Notes: generated by a model from the letters alone, not told the origin. A stretch of 64,000 nucleotides of DNA from Solirhodobacter olei (GCF_004010155.1 NZ_RRYH01000015.1:145595-209594); one strand, 5' to 3'; positions 32,421-41,533 are shown, numbered from the stretch's first letter. A program made the numbers and translations.

Positions 32421-34121
32421 ATGATGAGCCCGACGCACCTCCTCCGCCTTCACGCGGCGCCGCGGCGCCTCGCCTCCACGCTGTCGCGTTTCGCGCGCGG
32501 CGAGGCCGGGACGATGACGATCTTCGGCATCTACCTGGCGGTGCTGATCCTGATGATCGGCGGGATCGCGGTCGACGTGATGCGGTCGGAATCGGTGCGC
32601 ACGAAGGTGCAGAACGTCGAGGACACCGCGGTGCTGGCGGCGACCAACCTCAACCAGTCGCTCGACCCGACCGCCGTGGTGAAGGATTACTTCGCCAAGG
32701 CGGACATGACGAAATACCTCAAGTCGGTGCATGTCACCTCCAGCGCGACCTCGCGCACGGTGACCGCCCACGCGACGACGACGCTGCCGACCTTCTTCAT
32801 GAAGCTCGAGGGCATCGACACGCTGACCACCAACAACGCCTCCACCGCGGTGCAGAGCATCGGCAACGTGGAGATCTCGCTGGCGCTCGACAACTCCGGC
32901 TCGATGGCGCAGGCGATCACCACCTCCTGCTCCTCGAAGCAGTACAACAACTACGGCGGCTGGGGGAACTGCACCAGCGAGAGCAAGATCGATGCGCTGA
33001 AGACGGCGGCGAGCGACTTCGTCGATACGATGTTCAACAATTCCGAGCCGGGGACGGTCACCATGTCGATCATCCCCTACGACTCGCATGTGAACATCGG
33101 GCCGGACCTGCTGAAATACCTCAACGTCACGCAGGAGCAGACCAAGACGAAATGCGTCGACTTCACCGCGGCGGCCTTCGACACCCCCTCGATCAGCCCG
33201 ACGGCGCCGCTGCAGCGCACGGCCTTTGCCGACGAGGTGCACAACACCACCAATGTCACCGCCTCGCGGGTCGACTGCAATTCCGCGTCCTATCGCGACT
33301 CGCTTGTCTTCTCGTCCAGCCCGTCGGCGCTTAAGGCCGAGATCGGAGCGATGCAGGCGGGCGGCAACACCTCCATCGACAGCGGCGTGAAATGGGCCGC
33401 GGCGGCGCTTGATCCGGCCTGGCAGCCGGTCGTCGACCGCATGATCGCCAATGGCGAGCTGGCCTCGAGCTATGCCGGGCGGCCTGTGTCCTACAACGAC
33501 AACTCCAACATGAAGGTGTTGATCGTGATGTCGGACGGCGAGAACACCGCCCGCTACCAGCTGAAGCCGGGCTACTACTCCGGCCCGTCGCATCTGTTCA
33601 CGAATTCGGACGATCCGAACAACTACAGCTTCTACGACCCGACCCGGCCGCAGCCCTATTTCTGGACCGTCGACGACCAGTGGCACAACCTGCCCTATGC
33701 CAAGAACGGCGGCACCTATACCCGTTGCAGCTACTGGAGTTGCGGGACCTATACGGCGCAGGGCACCGCGACCGAGCTGAGCTATCCCCAGCTCTGGGCC
33801 AAGTGGAGCGTGCCCTATTTCCTGAACAACGTCATCGCGCCCGCCTATGGCAGCTACGCCGCCAATACCTGGTACAACAACATCGTCGATATCGAGGACC
33901 AGACCAGCATGGACAGCCATCTGCATGCGATCTGCTCGGCGGCCAAGGCCAAGGGCGTGCTGATCTACTCGATCGGGTTCCAGACGAGCACGCATGGCGC
34001 CGCGACGCTGACCGACTGCGCCAGCGCGCCCTCCTATTACTTCAATGCGCAGGGGACCGAGATCTCTGACGTCTTCGCCAAGATCGCGACCAGTATCCAG
34101 CACCTGAGGCTGACCCAATGA
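32421..34121 (+). CDS. TadG-like protein with von Willebrand factor A domain
   Basis: The 566-residue product starts with a TadE/G-type N-terminus: GEAGTMTIFGIYLAVLILMIGGIAVDVMR (28-55), one membrane segment after a short basic leader. A VWA domain begins at about 150, with the MIDAS motif D157-N-S159-G-S161 and a later VMSDGENT. It is probably anchored in the inner membrane with the VWA domain in the periplasm, working with Flp/Tad-type pili or a related surface machine. It overlaps the following gene by 4 bp (ATGA). The ATG at 32421 is chosen for its upstream AGGA and the position of the membrane helix. Confidence 0.85.
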   Translation: MMSPTHLLRLHAAPRRLASTLSRFARGEAGTMTIFGIYLAVLILMIGGIAVDVMRSESVRTKVQNVEDTAVLAATNLNQSLDPTAVVKDYFAKADMTKYLKSVHVTSSATSRTVTAHATTTLPTFFMKLEGIDTLTTNNASTAVQSIGNVEISLALDNSGSMAQAITTSCSSKQYNNYGGWGNCTSESKIDALKTAASDFVDTMFNNSEPGTVTMSIIPYDSHVNIGPDLLKYLNVTQEQTKTKCVDFTAAAFDTPSISPTAPLQRTAFADEVHNTTNVTASRVDCNSASYRDSLVFSSSPSALKAEIGAMQAGGNTSIDSGVKWAAAALDPAWQPVVDRMIANGELASSYAGRPVSYNDNSNMKVLIVMSDGENTARYQLKPGYYSGPSHLFTNSDDPNNYSFYDPTRPQPYFWTVDDQWHNLPYAKNGGTYTRCSYWSCGTYTAQGTATELSYPQLWAKWSVPYFLNNVIAPAYGSYAANTWYNNIVDIEDQTSMDSHLHAICSAAKAKGVLIYSIGFQTSTHGAATLTDCASAPSYYFNAQGTEISDVFAKIATSIQHLRLTQ

Positions 34122-34666
34122 TGGGCCGGGTGCTGAGCCTGCTAGCGCGTTTCGCGCGCGCCGCCCGGCGCGAGGAAGGCACCGCCACGGTGGAATTCGT
34201 GGTGATCTTTCCGCTGTTCATCGCGATCATGCTTCAGGCTTTCGAGGTCGGCTGGATCTCGATCCGCCAGACGATGCTGGAGCGCGCGCTGGACATCACC
34301 GTGCGCGAGCTGCGGCTGGGCCATTTGACCAATCCGACCAACGACAGCCTGCGCAACGAGATCTGCAGCCTGACGGCCGGCGTGATCCACAACTGCAGCC
34401 AGAACATGCTGGTGGAGCTGACGCCGATCGACACCTCCAGCTGGTCGCTGCCCTCGCCGCGTGCGACCTGCATCAACCGCGACGCGAAGATCCAGCCGGT
34501 GACCAAGGTGCAGGCCGGCAAGGGCGACCAGCTGATGATCATCCGCGCCTGCGCGATCATCAACCTGATGTTCCCGCTGGTCGGGGTCGGGCCGCATCTG
34601 ACGGTGGATTCCTCGGGCGGGACCTCGATCGTCGCCTCCTCCGCATTCGTCAACGAGCCGGGCTGA
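34118..34666 (+). CDS. TadE-family pilus assembly protein
   Basis: The 182-residue product has the TadE hallmark EEGTATVEFVVIFPLFIAIMLQAFEVGW (19-46): a Glu-containing membrane segment like a pseudopilin processing site. The rest is a periplasmic domain with several Cys. It is translationally coupled to the TadG-like gene and 3 bp before a similar third gene. Family known to assist Tad pilus assembly. Confidence 0.85.
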   Translation: MMGRVLSLLARFARAARREEGTATVEFVVIFPLFIAIMLQAFEVGWISIRQTMLERALDITVRELRLGHLTNPTNDSLRNEICSLTAGVIHNCSQNMLVELTPIDTSSWSLPSPRATCINRDAKIQPVTKVQAGKGDQLMIIRACAIINLMFPLVGVGPHLTVDSSGGTSIVASSAFVNEPG

Positions 34667-34669
34667 GCC

Positions 34670-35254
34670 ATGCGACAGATCCATATCACGCTCCGCCTCG
34701 CCCTGGCCCGCCTGCGCGGCTTTGCCGAGGACAACCGCGCCGCCGTCGCGGCCGAGGCGGTGATCGTGCTGCCCTTCGTCCTCTGGGCCTATCTCGCGAC
34801 CTTCCAGTATTACGACGCCTTCGGAACGATCACCCGGAACCTGCGGGCAAGCTATACGATCGCCGACCTGATCTCGCGCGAGACCAATACGGTGACGCCG
34901 AGCTATATCCAGGGGCTGAACTCGCTTTACGGCTACCTGAACCGCAATCCGCCCGGGGTCTGGACGCGGGTGACCGAGGTCGGCTGGCAGCCGCCGCAGG
35001 GCAACAACCCGGGGCGCTATTACGTCAGCTGGTCCTATGCCACCAACGCCAACCCGGCGCTGACCAACACCACGCTGCAGAGCTTCGTGCCGAAGCTGCC
35101 CACCATCGTGTCCGGCGATACGCTGCTGATGGTGGAGACCCACATGCAGTACACCCCCCTCGTCAACTTCGTCGGGATGACCAAGTCGACCTTCAAGCAG
35201 CTTGTCATCACCCGGCCGCGGATCAGCCCGCAGATCGTCTTCTCCGCCTCGTAA
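34670..35254 (+). CDS. TadE-like membrane protein
   Basis: The 194-residue product has one N-terminal membrane segment (AAVAAEAVIVLPFVLWAYLATFQYYDAF) in which AAEAVIVLP parallels the TadE motif, then a 140-residue periplasmic domain. It completes a three-gene TadG-TadE-TadE operon. No ATPase, secretin or Flp pilin gene is in the window, so the rest of the machine must be encoded elsewhere. Confidence 0.75.
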   Translation: MRQIHITLRLALARLRGFAEDNRAAVAAEAVIVLPFVLWAYLATFQYYDAFGTITRNLRASYTIADLISRETNTVTPSYIQGLNSLYGYLNRNPPGVWTRVTEVGWQPPQGNNPGRYYVSWSYATNANPALTNTTLQSFVPKLPTIVSGDTLLMVETHMQYTPLVNFVGMTKSTFKQLVITRPRISPQIVFSAS

Positions 35255-35349
35255 GGGCGGTCGTCCGGCTCGGCATTCCCCCCACCCCCCGGCCCGAAAC
35301 AGCGTCGCGCGGCGGGAAGGGTGCGCATCTACCGCGCGCCGCGGGTCTT

Positions 35350-35937
35350 TCAGGCGCCGACGGCCTTCAGGGCCATCTCGGCATAGATCGCCTCGACCTC
35401 GGCGCGGGCGAGGCGGCCGCCTTCGTGGTACCATTGCGTGACGCCGGTCAGCATGGCGATCAGCGCCATCGTGGCCAGCCGCGTGTCCGGGACGCGGAAG
35501 ACGCCCGCCGCGACGCCGGCCTTCAGGATCTCCTCCAGCGCGTCCTCGTAGGCGTGGCGCAGGCGCTCGACGGCGGCGAAGTTCTCGGGGTTGAGGTTGC
35601 GCAGTTCCATGTAGGCCACGAAGACCTCCTCGGGCCGGTCGAGGTGGTAGCGCACGTGGAAGCGCGCGAAGGCGGCGAGACGCTCGGCGGGGGGCCCGGG
35701 CAAGGGCTCTGCGGCGAGCGCGGCCAGAAGTTCTTCCAGGTGGCTGCGCATCAGTTCGAACAGCAGGCTCTGCTTGTCGGGGGTGTAGAGGTAGAGCGCG
35801 CCGGCCTGCACCCCCACCCCGGCCGCGATCTGGCGCATCGAGACGGCGGCGAAGCCGTCGCGCGCGAACAGCGCGCGCGCCACCGCGCGGATGCGCGGGC
35901 CGGTGATCTCTCCATGCGAACCTGTTCGGCGGGCCAT
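35350..35937 (-). CDS. TetR/AcrR-family transcriptional regulator
   Basis: The 195-residue protein has the TetR N-terminal HTH (RAVARALFARDGFAAVSMRQIAAGVGVQAGALYLYTPDKQSLL) followed by a helical ligand-binding domain. Neighbours on either side face away or belong to other pathways, so its target is not obvious; regulation of a distant or its own gene is likely. Confidence 0.93.
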   Translation of the reverse strand: MARRTGSHGEITGPRIRAVARALFARDGFAAVSMRQIAAGVGVQAGALYLYTPDKQSLLFELMRSHLEELLAALAAEPLPGPPAERLAAFARFHVRYHLDRPEEVFVAYMELRNLNPENFAAVERLRHAYEDALEEILKAGVAAGVFRVPDTRLATMALIAMLTGVTQWYHEGGRLARAEVEAIYAEMALKAVGA

Positions 35938-36065
35938 GAGCCGAGAGTGATATGAACGCGCGTTCAGTTCAAGGGGCGGCGGGCCTGCGCCGTGACCGCG
36001 CGCCAGGGGATTGCGGCGGGCCCGCGGGGGCGGATATGGTCGCGCCGCCTGTTGCCGGAGCGCCG

Positions 36066-36338
36066 ATGCGCCTCATTGCCTGCCTTCTCGTCCTTTCGAT
36101 CCCGCTGGCCGGTTGCGACCACCGGCGCGCCGCAGCCTGGCCGGCGCTGGCGCCGCGTTCGGATTTCCAGTCGGCGGCCGGCGGGATGACCGATCCCCAG
36201 GCGCTGACCAAGGCCTCGGGCGGGATTGACGCGCGCGTGGCGGCGCTTCGGGCGCGGGCGGCGCTGATGCAGGGGCCGGTGATCGACCCGGAGGCGCTGG
36301 CCCGGCTGAACGCCGCGATCACCCGGCTGCAACCCTGA
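36066..36338 (+). CDS. Small lipoprotein of unknown function
   Basis: GGAG precedes the ATG at 36066. Ninety residues begin MRLIACLLVLSIPLAGC, a lipoprotein signal with lipobox LAGC. The mature part is short, Ala-rich and helical (DARVAALRARAALMQGPVIDPEALARLNAAITRLQ). No family is recognised. The frame is open further upstream but the signal peptide fixes the start. Confidence 0.7.
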   Translation: MRLIACLLVLSIPLAGCDHRRAAAWPALAPRSDFQSAAGGMTDPQALTKASGGIDARVAALRARAALMQGPVIDPEALARLNAAITRLQP

Positions 36339-36431
36339 TCCACCCTGATCCGCGTGCGGGCGCGCGCTGCGTTGCGCGCCTTCCAGCTTCGCGCTAACAG
36401 TCGCCCGACAACCACGATACCGGAGAGAGAC

Positions 36432-37721
36432 ATGCCCGATCCCCTGCGCCTCGGCCTTGCCGGACTGGGCACCGTCGGCATCGGCGTGGTCAAGATCGTC
36501 CAGCGCCACGCGGATCTCATCGCGGCGCGCGGCGGGCGGCCGATCACCATAACCGCCGTCTCTGCCCGCGACCGGACCAAGAACCGCGACGCGGATCTGT
36601 CGGGCTATGCCTGGGAGTCGGACCCGGTGGCACTGGCCCGGCGACCGGATGTCGATGTCTTCGTGGAACTCATGGGCGGCGAGGCCGGCGGCGCAAAGGC
36701 CTCGGTCGAGGCGGCGATCGCGGCCGGCAAGGACGTGGTGACCGCCAACAAGGCGCTTCTTGCCCATCACGGCCAGGCGCTGGCCGAGGCGGCCGAGGCC
36801 GCGGGCGCGGCAATCCGCTTCGAGGCGGCCGTCGCCGGTGGCATCCCGGTCATCAAGGCGCTGACCGAGGGTCTTGCGGGCAACGAGATCACCCGCGTCA
36901 TGGGCGTGATGAACGGCACCTGCAACTACATCCTGACAAGGATGGAGAGCGCGGGGCTCAGCTATGACCAGGTCTTCGAGGAGGCCCGGCAGCTCGGCTA
37001 TCTGGAGGCCGATCCGACGCTCGACGTGGGCGGGATCGACGCCGGGCACAAGCTGTCGCTTCTGGCCTCGATCGCCTTCGGCACGCGGGTGAGCTTCGAC
37101 AAGGTCGAGCTGGAGGGGATCGAGCGCGTCTCGATCGACGATATCCGGCTGGCGGCGGACATGGGGCTTCGGATCAAGCTGCTGGGCGTGGCGCAGATGA
37201 CGGGCCGCGGGCTGGAGCAGCGGATGTCGCCCTGCCTGGTGCCGGTGGACAGCCCGCTGGGCCAGCTGCCGGGCGGCACCAACATGGTCGTCATCGAGGG
37301 CGACTCGGTCGGCCAGGTGGTGCTGCGCGGCGCCGGCGCGGGCCAGGGACCGACGGCCTCTGCCGTGATGGCCGACGTGATCGACCTTGCGCGCGGCACG
37401 CGGCTTTCGACCTTCGGGCGGCCGGCGGCCTCGCTGGTCGCGCCCGTCCCCGCCAAGGCCACGGCGCCGGCCGCGCATTACCTGCGCATGACGCTGCAGG
37501 ACAAGCCCGGGGCGCTGGCGAAGATCGCGACGGCGCTGGGCGAGGCCGGCGTCTCGATCAACCGGATGCGGCAGTATGGCCATCCGGACGCGACCACGGC
37601 GCCGGTCCTAATCGTCACCCACAAGACGACGCGGGACGCGATCGACGTGGCGCTGAAGGCCTTTGCCGGGACGGGGGTTTTGGCGAGCGAGCCGGTGGCG
37701 CTTCGGATCGAGCCGGTCTGA
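36432..37721 (+). CDS. hom: Homoserine dehydrogenase
   Basis: The ATG at 36432 has GGAGAG upstream; the product has 429 residues. GLAGLGTVGIGVVK is the NAD(P)-binding site; VTANKALLAHHG, GVMNGTCNYILTRM and EADPTLDVGGIDAGHKLSLLASIAFG are the conserved catalytic blocks; the last 80 residues form an ACT domain (YLRMTLQDKPGALAKIATALGEAGVSINRM). It reduces aspartate semialdehyde to homoserine for threonine and methionine synthesis. The ACT domain suggests feedback control by an amino acid. Confidence 0.97.
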   Translation: MPDPLRLGLAGLGTVGIGVVKIVQRHADLIAARGGRPITITAVSARDRTKNRDADLSGYAWESDPVALARRPDVDVFVELMGGEAGGAKASVEAAIAAGKDVVTANKALLAHHGQALAEAAEAAGAAIRFEAAVAGGIPVIKALTEGLAGNEITRVMGVMNGTCNYILTRMESAGLSYDQVFEEARQLGYLEADPTLDVGGIDAGHKLSLLASIAFGTRVSFDKVELEGIERVSIDDIRLAADMGLRIKLLGVAQMTGRGLEQRMSPCLVPVDSPLGQLPGGTNMVVIEGDSVGQVVLRGAGAGQGPTASAVMADVIDLARGTRLSTFGRPAASLVAPVPAKATAPAAHYLRMTLQDKPGALAKIATALGEAGVSINRMRQYGHPDATTAPVLIVTHKTTRDAIDVALKAFAGTGVLASEPVALRIEPV

Positions 37722-37752
37722 GGGCGTATCGGGCGGGCTTCCCCGGCGGCCG

Positions 37753-38220
37753 TCAGAGCCGCGAGGAGATCACCCCGGTCGCGAAGCCGCCCATGCGCAG
37801 CTCGCCGAAGAGGCGCTGGTATTCGATCTTCGGGCAGCGGTTCTGGATCACGGTGAGGCCCCGGGCCTCGGCCTTCGCCGCCGCGTCGGCATTCTCGACC
37901 CCGATCTGCATCCAGATCGTGCGCAGGTTCGGCAGCACTTCCAGTGCCTCGTCCACGATCGGGGGGACGGCCTCGGACCGGCGGAAGATGTCGACCATGT
38001 CGACCTCCTTCGGGACCTCGGAGAGGCTGGCGCGGATCTTCTCGCCAAACAGCATCTGGCCGGCGTGGCCAGGGTTCACGGGGATCACCTTGAAGCCCTT
38101 GCGGCCGAGGTAGCGCGCGACGTAGTAGCTGGGCCGCACCGGGTTCATCGAGACGCCGACGACGGCGATCACCTTGGTGCGGGTGAGCACGTCCTTCAGG
38201 AAGGCGTCCGTATAGTCCAT
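37753..38220 (-). CDS. CoA-binding domain protein (YccU family)
   Basis: From the ATG at 38220 the product has 155 residues. IAVVGVSMNPVRPSYYVARYLGRKGFKVIPVNPG and the C-terminal IWMQIGVENADAAAKAEARGLTVIQNRCPKIEYQRL are diagnostic of the CoA-binding Rossmann domain that occurs alone in this family. The physiological role is not known. It converges with hom, with 31 bp between the stops. Confidence 0.9.
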   Translation of the reverse strand: MDYTDAFLKDVLTRTKVIAVVGVSMNPVRPSYYVARYLGRKGFKVIPVNPGHAGQMLFGEKIRASLSEVPKEVDMVDIFRRSEAVPPIVDEALEVLPNLRTIWMQIGVENADAAAKAEARGLTVIQNRCPKIEYQRLFGELRMGGFATGVISSRL

Positions 38221-38292
38221 TGCGGTCTCCTTGGCGCGCGCGGGGCTTCCGGGATGTTGTAATCGGTGGCGCGGCGAAGGCAAAGGGCGGGC

Positions 38293-38317
38293 GGTGCGCA
38301 ATGAATGCGCACCCTAC
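38293..38317 (-). repeat. REP element 6
   Basis: Perfect REP hairpin with GTAG foot on the minus strand, upstream of the CoA-binding gene. Confidence 0.8.
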
Positions 38318-38346
38318 GCGGGTCGCGTGGGCGCCCGTCCGGAACG

Positions 38347-38377
38347 AAAAAGGCGCCCGGACAAAAATCCGGGCGCC
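38347..38377 (-). terminator. Rho-independent terminator
   Basis: A perfect 9-bp stem GGCGCCCGG/CCGGGCGCC with an ATTTTTGT loop, followed on the minus strand by TTTTTC; strongest terminator in the window. Confidence 0.85.
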
Positions 38378-38480
38378 AGTCGCGGAACGAGGGACAGTGC
38401 ATAGAACCGCCGGGGTTCCGGACCGGCGATCCTGCTACAGAAGATAGGGGCGGAAATCCGCCAAGGAAGACTCTGTAGCA
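38347..38480 (-). ncRNA. Candidate structured small RNA or long structured 3' UTR ending in a strong terminator
   Basis: On the minus strand, about 35 nt after the rlmB stop, TGCTACAGA (38480-38472) pairs with TCTGTAGCA (38441-38433). This encloses a GGCGG/CCGCC hairpin (38462-38449), followed by a CGCCGG/CCGGCG hairpin (38428-38408). A 9-bp GGCGCCCGG/CCGGGCGCC terminator stem with TTTTT (38377-38347) ends it. The regular arrangement suggests a stable RNA of about 130 nt, made from its own promoter or cut from the rlmB message. No Rfam family is recognised. Confidence 0.4.
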
Positions 38481-38514
38481 ATTCTGTGAACGGGCGTTGG
38501 CGGGTGCCCGCGAC

Positions 38515-39288
38515 TCAGCGCCGCGAGGCGGCGTAAAGCGCCACTGCGGCGGCGTTCGAGACGTTGAGCGACCCGAAGGCCCCCGCCGCCGGGATCCGGG
38601 CCAGGATGTCGCAGGTTTCCCGCGTCTTCTCGCGCAGGCCCGGCCCCTCGGCGCCCAGAACCAGCGCCACCGGCCGCCCGGAAGCGGGCGCGAGCGCCTC
38701 GGGCAGCTCCGTCTCGGCCTCGCCATCGAGGCCGACGAGCCAGTAGCCCATGTCCTTCAGCCGCTCCATCGCGGCGGCGAGGTTCGGCACGCGCAGGTAG
38801 GGCTGGCGTTCCAGCGCGCCCGAGGCGGTCTTGGCGAGCGCCCCCGTCTCCGGCGCGGAATGACGGTGCGGCGCGATCACCGCGCGGGCGCCGAAGACCT
38901 CGGCCGAGCGCAGGATGGCGCCGACGTTATGGGGATCGGTGACGCGGTCGAGAAGGACGGCCACCGCCTCCGGCCCGCCGGCGCAGGCCTCTTCCAAGCC
39001 GCCCCAGTCGAGGGGTTTGACCTCCAGCGCCGCCCCCTGGTGGACGGAGCCGGGATCGAGCGGCACCGGGAACTTGCGGGGATCGGCGATCTCGGGCTCG
39101 ATCGCGCCGGCGGCGATCGCGGGCCCGAGCTTGTCGGCGGCATTGCGGGTCAGGACGAGGCGCAGCTTCTCGCGCGCGGGATTTTCCAGCGCGTCACGCA
39201 CGGCGTGGAGGCCGAAGAGCCAGACGGTCTCGGCCGCAGAGGCGCGGCGCGCGCGTTCCTTGTCGATTACCCAGGCCGGTTTCTTCAT
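38515..39288 (-). CDS. rlmB: 23S rRNA 2'-O-methyltransferase (SpoU/RlmB family)
   Basis: The 257-residue protein has the N-terminal substrate-binding domain (VWLFGLHAVRDALENPAREKLRLVLTRNA) and the three SPOUT motifs: LLDRVTDPHNVGAILRSAEVFGA, LVLGAEGPGLR and SLNVSNAAAVALYAASRR. It methylates ribose in RNA with AdoMet, forming the knotted SpoU fold; RlmB modifies G2251 of 23S rRNA in E. coli. Divergent from tRNA-Tyr. Confidence 0.92.
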   Translation of the reverse strand: MKKPAWVIDKERARRASAAETVWLFGLHAVRDALENPAREKLRLVLTRNAADKLGPAIAAGAIEPEIADPRKFPVPLDPGSVHQGAALEVKPLDWGGLEEACAGGPEAVAVLLDRVTDPHNVGAILRSAEVFGARAVIAPHRHSAPETGALAKTASGALERQPYLRVPNLAAAMERLKDMGYWLVGLDGEAETELPEALAPASGRPVALVLGAEGPGLREKTRETCDILARIPAAGAFGSLNVSNAAAVALYAASRR

Positions 39289-39444
39289 CTTGCGCCCCCT
39301 TCAGGAAGGCCGCACCATGCCGCCCCGGCCCCGCGCATGCAAGGCCCGGCCGCGCCTGCGGCGGGCATCGCGGGAATGGCGGTCGAAACTCCCGTTTTCC
39401 GCCCTTGACGCCCCTGCCCCCCTTCGCTATTTCCGCCGGGCGTC

Positions 39445-39528
39445 GGGCGACGTGCTGCAAGGTGCGGCAGCGGACTGTAACTCCGCCGGGGAGACCCACG
39501 CCTGGTTCGATTCCAGGGTCGCCCACCA
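39445..39528 (+). tRNA. tRNA-Tyr (anticodon GTA)
   Basis: Acceptor GGGCGAC/GTCGCCC, D stem, anticodon stem GCGGA/TCCGC with loop CTGTAAC giving GTA, a long class II variable arm, T arm CCTGG-TTCGATT-CCAGG, discriminator A and encoded CCA. Located upstream of the divergent rlmB gene. Confidence 0.95.
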
Positions 39529-39659
39529 TTCCCCCCCCCACAGGACAGCGGCGCCGTGTTGTGCCCGGACAGCGATGCTGTGGGACGCCTGCCACCCTGA
39601 TCCGAAGCCCTTTGCCACGCCCCGCGCTGCCGGCCTTGCCGCGCTCCGGCGCAAATGGA

Positions 39660-39685
39660 AACGGGCCACCCTGGAGCGGCCCGTT
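39660..39685 (-). terminator. Terminator after ABC transporter operon
   Basis: On the minus strand AACGGGCC/GGCCCGTT form an 8-bp stem with a 10-nt loop, 22 nt after the substrate-binding protein stop; the U-run is weak. Confidence 0.5.
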
Positions 39686-39706
39686 CCGATCGGTATCGCC
39701 TGCGGA

Positions 39707-40720
39707 TCAGTTCCGCGCGGCGGCCTTGTCGGCGAAGGCGTTGGTATAGGTCTTCGTCACGTCGACATGGGCATCGGCGACCGCCTTAGAGCCCTGCGTG
39801 AAGACCGCGAGCACCGCGGCGGCGCCCTTCGGGTCCATCTTGCCGTCGGTCGAATACATCGGGATCGTGTTCTTCAGCGCGGCGAGATAGGCGGCCTTGT
39901 CCTTGCCCACCATCGCGGGCGGCATCTTTGCCATGATCTCCTCGGCGCTGTGCGAATGGATCCAGCGCAGCGTATCGACCACCGCATTGGTCATCGCCTG
40001 CGCCTCGGCCGGGTGCTTCGAAAGCCAGGAGGCGCGGGTGTAGAAGGCCCCGCCCGGATAGTCGCCACCGAAGACGGCCTCGGTGTCCTTCTGGCTGCGG
40101 GTGTCGGAGAGAAGCCGCAGGTCCTTGTACTTGGCCTGCAGGACCGTCACCGCCGGATCCAGCATCACCGCGGCGTCGATCCGCCCCTGCTCCATCGCCG
40201 CGATGGCGGTGCCGCCGAGGCCCACGCCGATCGTCGAGGCGGATTTCGGATCCACCCCGGCCTTCTTCAGCAGGTATTTCAGGAAGAGGTCGGTCGAGGA
40301 GCCCGGCGCGCTGACGCCGACGGTCTTGCCGGCGAGATCGGCCACCGTCTTGATCTTGTCGGTCTCGCCCGGCGCCACCACCAGCACGAGGCCGGGGAAG
40401 CGGTCGTAGACCACGAAGGACGTCATGTGCTGCCCCTTCGCGGCCAGCTCGACCGTATGGTCGAAATAGCCCGAGACGACATCGGCGCTGCCGCCGATGA
40501 CGGCGGTCAGTGCCTGGCTGCCGCCCTTGAAGTTCACCATGTTGACGTCGACGCCTTCCTTGGCGAAGAAGCCGAGCTGCTTGGTCAGCACGGTCGGCAG
40601 GTAGCACAGGCACCCTGCCCCGCCGATGGCCAGAGTCACCTTGGGCGTCGCCTGGGCCGAGCCCGCGAGGCCCAGCGCCGCCAGGCAGACGACGATCGCC
40701 CGTCCGAATTTCCTCATCAT
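39707..40720 (-). CDS. ABC transporter substrate-binding protein (NitT/TauT, NMT1/THI5-like)
   Basis: The 337-residue product has a signal peptide (IVVCLAALGLAGSAQA) and the periplasmic-binding fold of the SsuA/TauA/NMT1 group: IGGAGCLCYLPTVLTKQLGFFAKEGVDVNMVNFKGGSQALTAVIGGSADV and GKTVGVSAPGSSTDLFLKYLL. It delivers a small organic solute (sulfonate, nitrate ester, pyrimidine or similar) to the adjacent permease. The substrate cannot be deduced. It is the last gene of a three-gene operon. Confidence 0.92.
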   Translation of the reverse strand: MMRKFGRAIVVCLAALGLAGSAQATPKVTLAIGGAGCLCYLPTVLTKQLGFFAKEGVDVNMVNFKGGSQALTAVIGGSADVVSGYFDHTVELAAKGQHMTSFVVYDRFPGLVLVVAPGETDKIKTVADLAGKTVGVSAPGSSTDLFLKYLLKKAGVDPKSASTIGVGLGGTAIAAMEQGRIDAAVMLDPAVTVLQAKYKDLRLLSDTRSQKDTEAVFGGDYPGGAFYTRASWLSKHPAEAQAMTNAVVDTLRWIHSHSAEEIMAKMPPAMVGKDKAAYLAALKNTIPMYSTDGKMDPKGAAAVLAVFTQGSKAVADAHVDVTKTYTNAFADKAAARN

Positions 40721-40747
40721 TCCTCCTCCTGCGTTGATGACTTTGAA

Positions 40748-41533
40748 TTACGTGTCGTGATGACCCTTGGGCTGCCAGACCAGCAGCCGCCGCTCGGCGA
40801 TGGTCACCCCCCAGTCGATCAGGATGACGAAGGCCGCGAGCACAAACATGCCCGCGAAGACGCCGGCGACGTCAAACATCCCCTCTGCCTGCTGGATCAG
40901 GTAGCCGAGCCCGGCCGCCGAGCCGAGGTATTCGCCCACCACCGCGCCCACGACGGCGAAGCCAATCGAAGTGTGCAGCGACGAGAACACCCAGGAAAGC
41001 GCCGAGGGCAGGTAGACGTGGCGCAGAAGCTGGCGCTCGTTCAGGCCCAGCATCCGGGCGTTCGAGAGCACGGTGCGGTCGACCTCCTTCACGCCCTGGA
41101 CGACGTTGAAGAAGACGATGAAGAAGACCAGCGTGAAACCCAGCGCCACCTTCGACCAGATCCCGAGCCCGAACCACAGCGTGAAGATCGGCGCCAGCAC
41201 AACCCGCGGCAGGGCGTTCGCACCCTTCACGTAGGGGTCGAAGACCGAGGCCAGCATCGGCTTGCGCGCGAACCAGAAGCCGATCACCAGCGCCGCGAAG
41301 GCGCCGATGACGAAGGACAGCGCCGCCTCTGACAGCGTGATCCAGAGGTTGTACCAGATCGTGCCGCCCTGGAACCAGTCCCAGACCTGTGCCGCCACGT
41401 CCGACGGGGTGGAGAAGAAGAAGGCCATGGTCTTCGGATCGCCGAAGAGATTGGTGGTGGAGACCACGTGCCAGGCGAGGATCAGCACGACGGCGACGCC
41501 GACCTGCAGGGCGAGAAGCAGCCAGGATTTCAT
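40748..41533 (-). CDS. ABC transporter permease (NitT/TauT family)
   Basis: Two hundred and sixty-one residues with six predicted membrane helices and the EAA-like loop LGLNERQLLRHVYLPSALSWVFSSL that contacts the ATPase. It starts 4 bp inside the end of the ATPase gene (ATGA overlap) and is followed after 27 bp by the substrate-binding gene. Acts in the inner membrane as a homodimer. Confidence 0.93.
   Translation of the reverse strand: MKSWLLLALQVGVAVVLILAWHVVSTTNLFGDPKTMAFFFSTPSDVAAQVWDWFQGGTIWYNLWITLSEAALSFVIGAFAALVIGFWFARKPMLASVFDPYVKGANALPRVVLAPIFTLWFGLGIWSKVALGFTLVFFIVFFNVVQGVKEVDRTVLSNARMLGLNERQLLRHVYLPSALSWVFSSLHTSIGFAVVGAVVGEYLGSAAGLGYLIQQAEGMFDVAGVFAGMFVLAAFVILIDWGVTIAERRLLVWQPKGHHDT

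Noticed and set aside
35319..35340. A seventh REP copy after the TadE-like gene
   Set aside because: It starts GGGTGCGCAT but the second arm and loop do not match, so no hairpin of the REP type forms.
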